DNA of 64,000 bases, from assembly GCA_025093555.1 (NCBI GenBank), contig JAIWNF010000010.1:620001-684000 (forward strand), read 5' to 3'. The notes under the pieces were generated by a model. It saw nothing but the letters and a program-made list of their open reading frames with translations. It searched no databases and was not told the DNA's origin. Position numbers and translations under genes: made by a program. The DNA comes from Circinella umbellata (lineage: Eukaryota > Mucoromycota > Mucoromycetes > Mucorales > Lichtheimiaceae). This document shows, in pieces, positions 60,995 to 64,000 of the stretch; position 1 is the stretch's first letter; each line of letters opens with the position of its first letter.

Positions 60995-63900
60995 TTACCG
61001 AAAACCCATTGAAGGAGGAGGCCCTTCCATAGCTTGTTGATGGTACATTGCTGCAGCCGCTGCTGCAGGATTCATCCTTGGTTGATTTCGTACAGATGGC
61101 GGAAATGTTTGTTGTTGATGCTGCTGCTGAGAAGATGCTCCTCCACCGTTACCATTACTAACACCACTCGGGAGACCACGGTTTGAATATTGACGATATA
61201 ATCCAGGTTGTCCAGATAATCCAGGCAATGGCGGTACCGGTGGTGGTTGTCCATCTAACATATTAGGAGGCTCTGGATAATTATCTGTCGGAGCAGCTGA
61301 ACCAAATGAAGGTGGTCCACCAGGAGGGGGGACACGGTAAGAAGGCGGACCTGTTGGCCATCCATTTCCTGTACCAGGTGGTGGTGGAGGTGGTATAGGC
61401 CAATCATCTGTAAAAGGCGGTGGATGCCGAGGGTGATGATGATGATGATGGGGATGCATATTACGCGGTAAACGTGCTACATGAGGCGGTGGTGGTGGAG
61501 GATGAGGAGGAGGTACACCAAAAAAGTATAATTCATCATCCAAAAGATCTATCATTCTTTGACTATCTCGTCTTCTACTTGTACTACTACTACGACTCCG
61601 TCGAGAATTTGGTGGATGAAAAGGTGCAGCTAAATGATGATGATGGTGTGGGGGCAATCGTCCTGATGGATATGGTGGATCGTACATTAAAGTTGGACTA
61701 TTATGTCGACTATTATTCCTTGATGAAGAATGTCTAGACCAACGATTCTGTCGTTGATGTTCTTGTCTAGGACTATTATCATCACTATGCTCTTGTCTAC
61801 GCTGTGGACGATAATGGTTATTACGTTGCTGTCGATAATTTAAATACATCTCTTCTTTCTCTTCCTGCTCATCATCTCCTTCTTCTTCAACTGCTGAATG
61901 GTATCCGTGTGGTGACTCAGGTGCAGAGTAACTTCTGGATCGTTGACGACGACTATTAGATCGATAGTGGTGATGATTATTTCTTCCTGCAAGTAATCCA
62001 TCACTTTTAGCCGATACATTACTACCATGAGGTGAATTTTCAACTGATGAATAATTTTTACTATAAATAGGCACTGATGACGCAGATCCTGTTTGATTTT
62101 TTTGACCACCAAGAAATTCAATATGAGGTGAGACATCATCCTCATTTTGAGAAGAGGACTCATCACTATAGTAACCATCAGTATTATGTATTTGAAGATG
62201 TTGATGTCGCTTCTGCTGCTTTCGAGCATTAGTCGATTTTTGTTGTTGTAAGCGTTGATGTTGATGTTGATAATTGTTGCTATGCTTCTGTGCCCCTTGA
62301 CTTTTCCTACCAACAAATAATGGGTGAGATGGGTGACCCCCTTTTTTAACTGACATAGAACCATCTACAAATGTTGAAGAATGTCGCGATCGCTGTCCTT
62401 TACTATTGTCATTACTGACGCTTTCGCGCTGTTGCTGTATCAGTAGATTATCACCTTCATCTCCACCGCGGGAAGTACTGTTTCGTTTCCAACTTTCGTT
62501 GTTATTGCCACCTTGCTGCTTTTCCCAAGCTGTTGCCGACCTGGGCATTTCAGATGATCTTGACCGCATTTTAATTACCGGTCGAAGTTGCTGTTGGAGA
62601 CTTGTGAAATCCCACGATGGAATAGACGGTCTAGTTGTTGATGGTGATGATGCGCCTTGAAGTGATTGCCGCTCTGGATACAATGCACCCTTTTTATCTC
62701 GTACATCTTTTCCTTTCGATAATATTGGTGTCTGCTGTTGGTGCTGAAGATGGGATGGTATATGCTGTTGTGGTTCCTGTTGTGTTGAATATGCGTGCTG
62801 CATTCCTGCCGCCATTGCTTCTACATTGTTGTTTTTATTATGGCTTACAACAAAAGCGTTATTGCTGTCGTTATCATTTTGAGATGTAGTGGCGGTAGTA
62901 ATATTAGTATTTTTTGCCGCATTCATGCTAAACAAGGCTTGCTGGAGTTGAAGCTGCGTTTCATTAATTTTATTTAGCATAAGTTCCTCCCTTTCTCGAT
63001 GTTGTAATTCCTTTTTCTCCCATTGCTGTCGTTCTAACTGTTGTTGCTGATGTAAAAATTCTACTTGTCTTCTTAATGTGTCCAAGCTCATATTAAATTG
63101 CTGTTGCTGCTGTTGGTAATAAAAGCTATGTTCCTGTGATACTTGTTCGGATCGCATAGCATTGGCGGTGTTGTCGTCGTCACATTGTCTTGTCCTTTTT
63201 TGGAATGATTGTTGTTGTTGTGTGTTTGGCGCTACTACGGAAACAAGTTCCGGAACTGTAAGCACCCCTGTACTGCTGATCTTTGCGTGTAACAATGGGC
63301 TGACGGTATTGGATGATGTACTGGATTCTGTTGCTCCCCCTCTACCTCCACCATTATTGTTCATATCTTTGTTTTGAGGTGCGACAGTAATATCCTCTTT
63401 GGATTTTTGTACAAGTCTGGGTGTAGATGTATCGGAGGATGTATGCTGTTGTGGTATATGAGGCTGTTGTGGTTGTGGCTGATTATAGTTCGGAGTAACT
63501 GCCGTTATTATACCATCTTTTTGATAATCAACATTTCTGTCCCTATTAGCATCTAATTCTTCATCATCGTCATCGTCATCAACGATAAGCAATGCATCAC
63601 TTCTCAATATAGTGTTTGAAATGGGCGACTTTTTCTTGGATATCTGAGACAACTGTTTTTTTAGCATGTCCATAGACGTATGATCGGGTGTTCGGTCACT
63701 TGAAACAGATGCAAGGGGCGACTGTCGTGCCGAATCATACTGTAAATTAGAATCCTCACTACTACTGGTGACGGATACAACTCTTTGTTGTTCATCATCG
63801 TTGATATTTTGTAACATTGCTGCCGCCGCTGCTGCCGCCGTTATAGTTGTTGATATTGATCCTGTTAGTTCGGCTGTTGTTGCTGGCACTTCTATATACA

Positions 63901-64000
63901 ATATAATAAATTTATTATTGTTTATCAGTGTTGCCACTTTCAGATATAACAAAAAAAATTAAAAATACCATTGCCAACTACGGGAGAAAGTGCACTATCT
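60995..64000 (-). CDS. Large intrinsically disordered protein, 5' end off window
   Basis: Last exon 63891-60995 plus the end of an upstream exon at 64000-63969, joined across a 77-nt intron (GTATTT..TATAG) giving ALSPVVGNEVPATTAEL. At least 974 residues are visible, ending PPSMGFR. Composition is low-complexity throughout: Ala run, Asp/Glu block (VDDDDDDEELDAN), Gln-rich coiled-coil-like stretch around QVEFLHQQQQLERQQWEKKE, many Arg-Ser dipeptides (SRRSRSSSTSRRRDS), His runs, and a Pro-rich C-terminal third (PPPHPPPPPPH, PPPVPPLPGL). The RS and Pro-rich sections suggest an RNA-processing or actin/SH3-linked scaffold, but no catalytic domain is visible and I cannot name it. A single open frame of this length with distinct codon use on this strand argues for a real gene despite the repeats. 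Confidence 0.8.

Noticed and set aside
62406..63377. Plus-strand frames opposite the large disordered protein
   Set aside because: Low-complexity antisense shadows of CAG/CAA-type repeats; no introns, leaders or motifs.

Overview
The window is nuclear DNA from a filamentous fungus, most likely an early-diverging lineage (Mucoromycota, probably Mucorales). It is very AT-rich, with poly-A/T runs of 8-20 bases everywhere. Genes are small and split by short introns (about 55-210 nt, one of 601 nt) with GTAAGT-like donors and YAG acceptors. Translation starts often sit behind pyrimidine-rich leaders. The proteins are fungal (gamma-beta-alpha fused urease, Sed5, a KNH-type wall protein) but include families scattered in early-diverging fungi, such as an EXORDIUM/PHI-1-like secreted protein and TPR/F-box/LRR proteins. 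I rebuilt the exon structures by hand from splice sites, reading phase and family alignment recalled from memory; no transcript or database evidence was available.

Layout. 1-3288: gene-poor, with a broken Helitron Rep/HUH relic (about 1240-2010, minus). 3289-6286: PUF60-type splicing factor (plus). 7323-10267: urease (plus). 11254-11556: small low-complexity protein (plus). 12104-13530: type I membrane protein with a YxxPhi-like tail motif (minus). 13531-21018: long AT-rich gap holding a decayed reverse-transcriptase-element tail (about 16915-17750, minus). 21019-22542: DUF1308/C7orf25-type protein (plus). 23614-23926: 59-residue C2HC zinc-finger microprotein (minus). 26932-29811: long-chain acyl-CoA synthetase (plus). 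29812-34044: empty gap. 34045-35280: KNH-domain, Ser-rich single-pass cell-surface protein (plus). 35774-37488: AVT/AAAP amino-acid transporter (minus). 38247-42670: secreted PA-domain subtilase in 15 or 16 exons (plus). 43149-44783: polytopic membrane protein with a 14-nt micro-exon (plus). 45401-46641: EXORDIUM-like secreted protein (minus). 47770-49639: disordered protein with a type II anchor and a LEA-2-like domain (plus). 50865-52696: F-box/WD40 protein (minus). 55255-58026: TPR/F-box/LRR protein (minus), followed by an internally deleted paralogue at 58412-58925. 59183-60741: SED5 syntaxin (plus). 60995-64000: 3' part of a large disordered protein whose 5' end lies off the right edge (minus).

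There is no operon-like organisation. Two loose themes stand out. From 34 to 49 kb most genes encode cell-surface, secreted or membrane proteins (KNH sensor, amino-acid transporter, secreted protease, polytopic protein, EXO-like protein, LEA-2 protein); protease and amino-acid transporter are divergent over a 758-bp shared upstream region, which would suit nitrogen acquisition from protein. From 50.8 to 58.9 kb there are two F-box genes and a relic of one. I see no CRISPR, rRNA or convincing tRNA gene. Nothing looks like a wholly new multi-gene system; the best leads are the nested-deletion F-box paralogue, the long simple-sequence intron inside PUF60, the in-frame intron-retention form of the KNH protein, and several small uncharacterised proteins.
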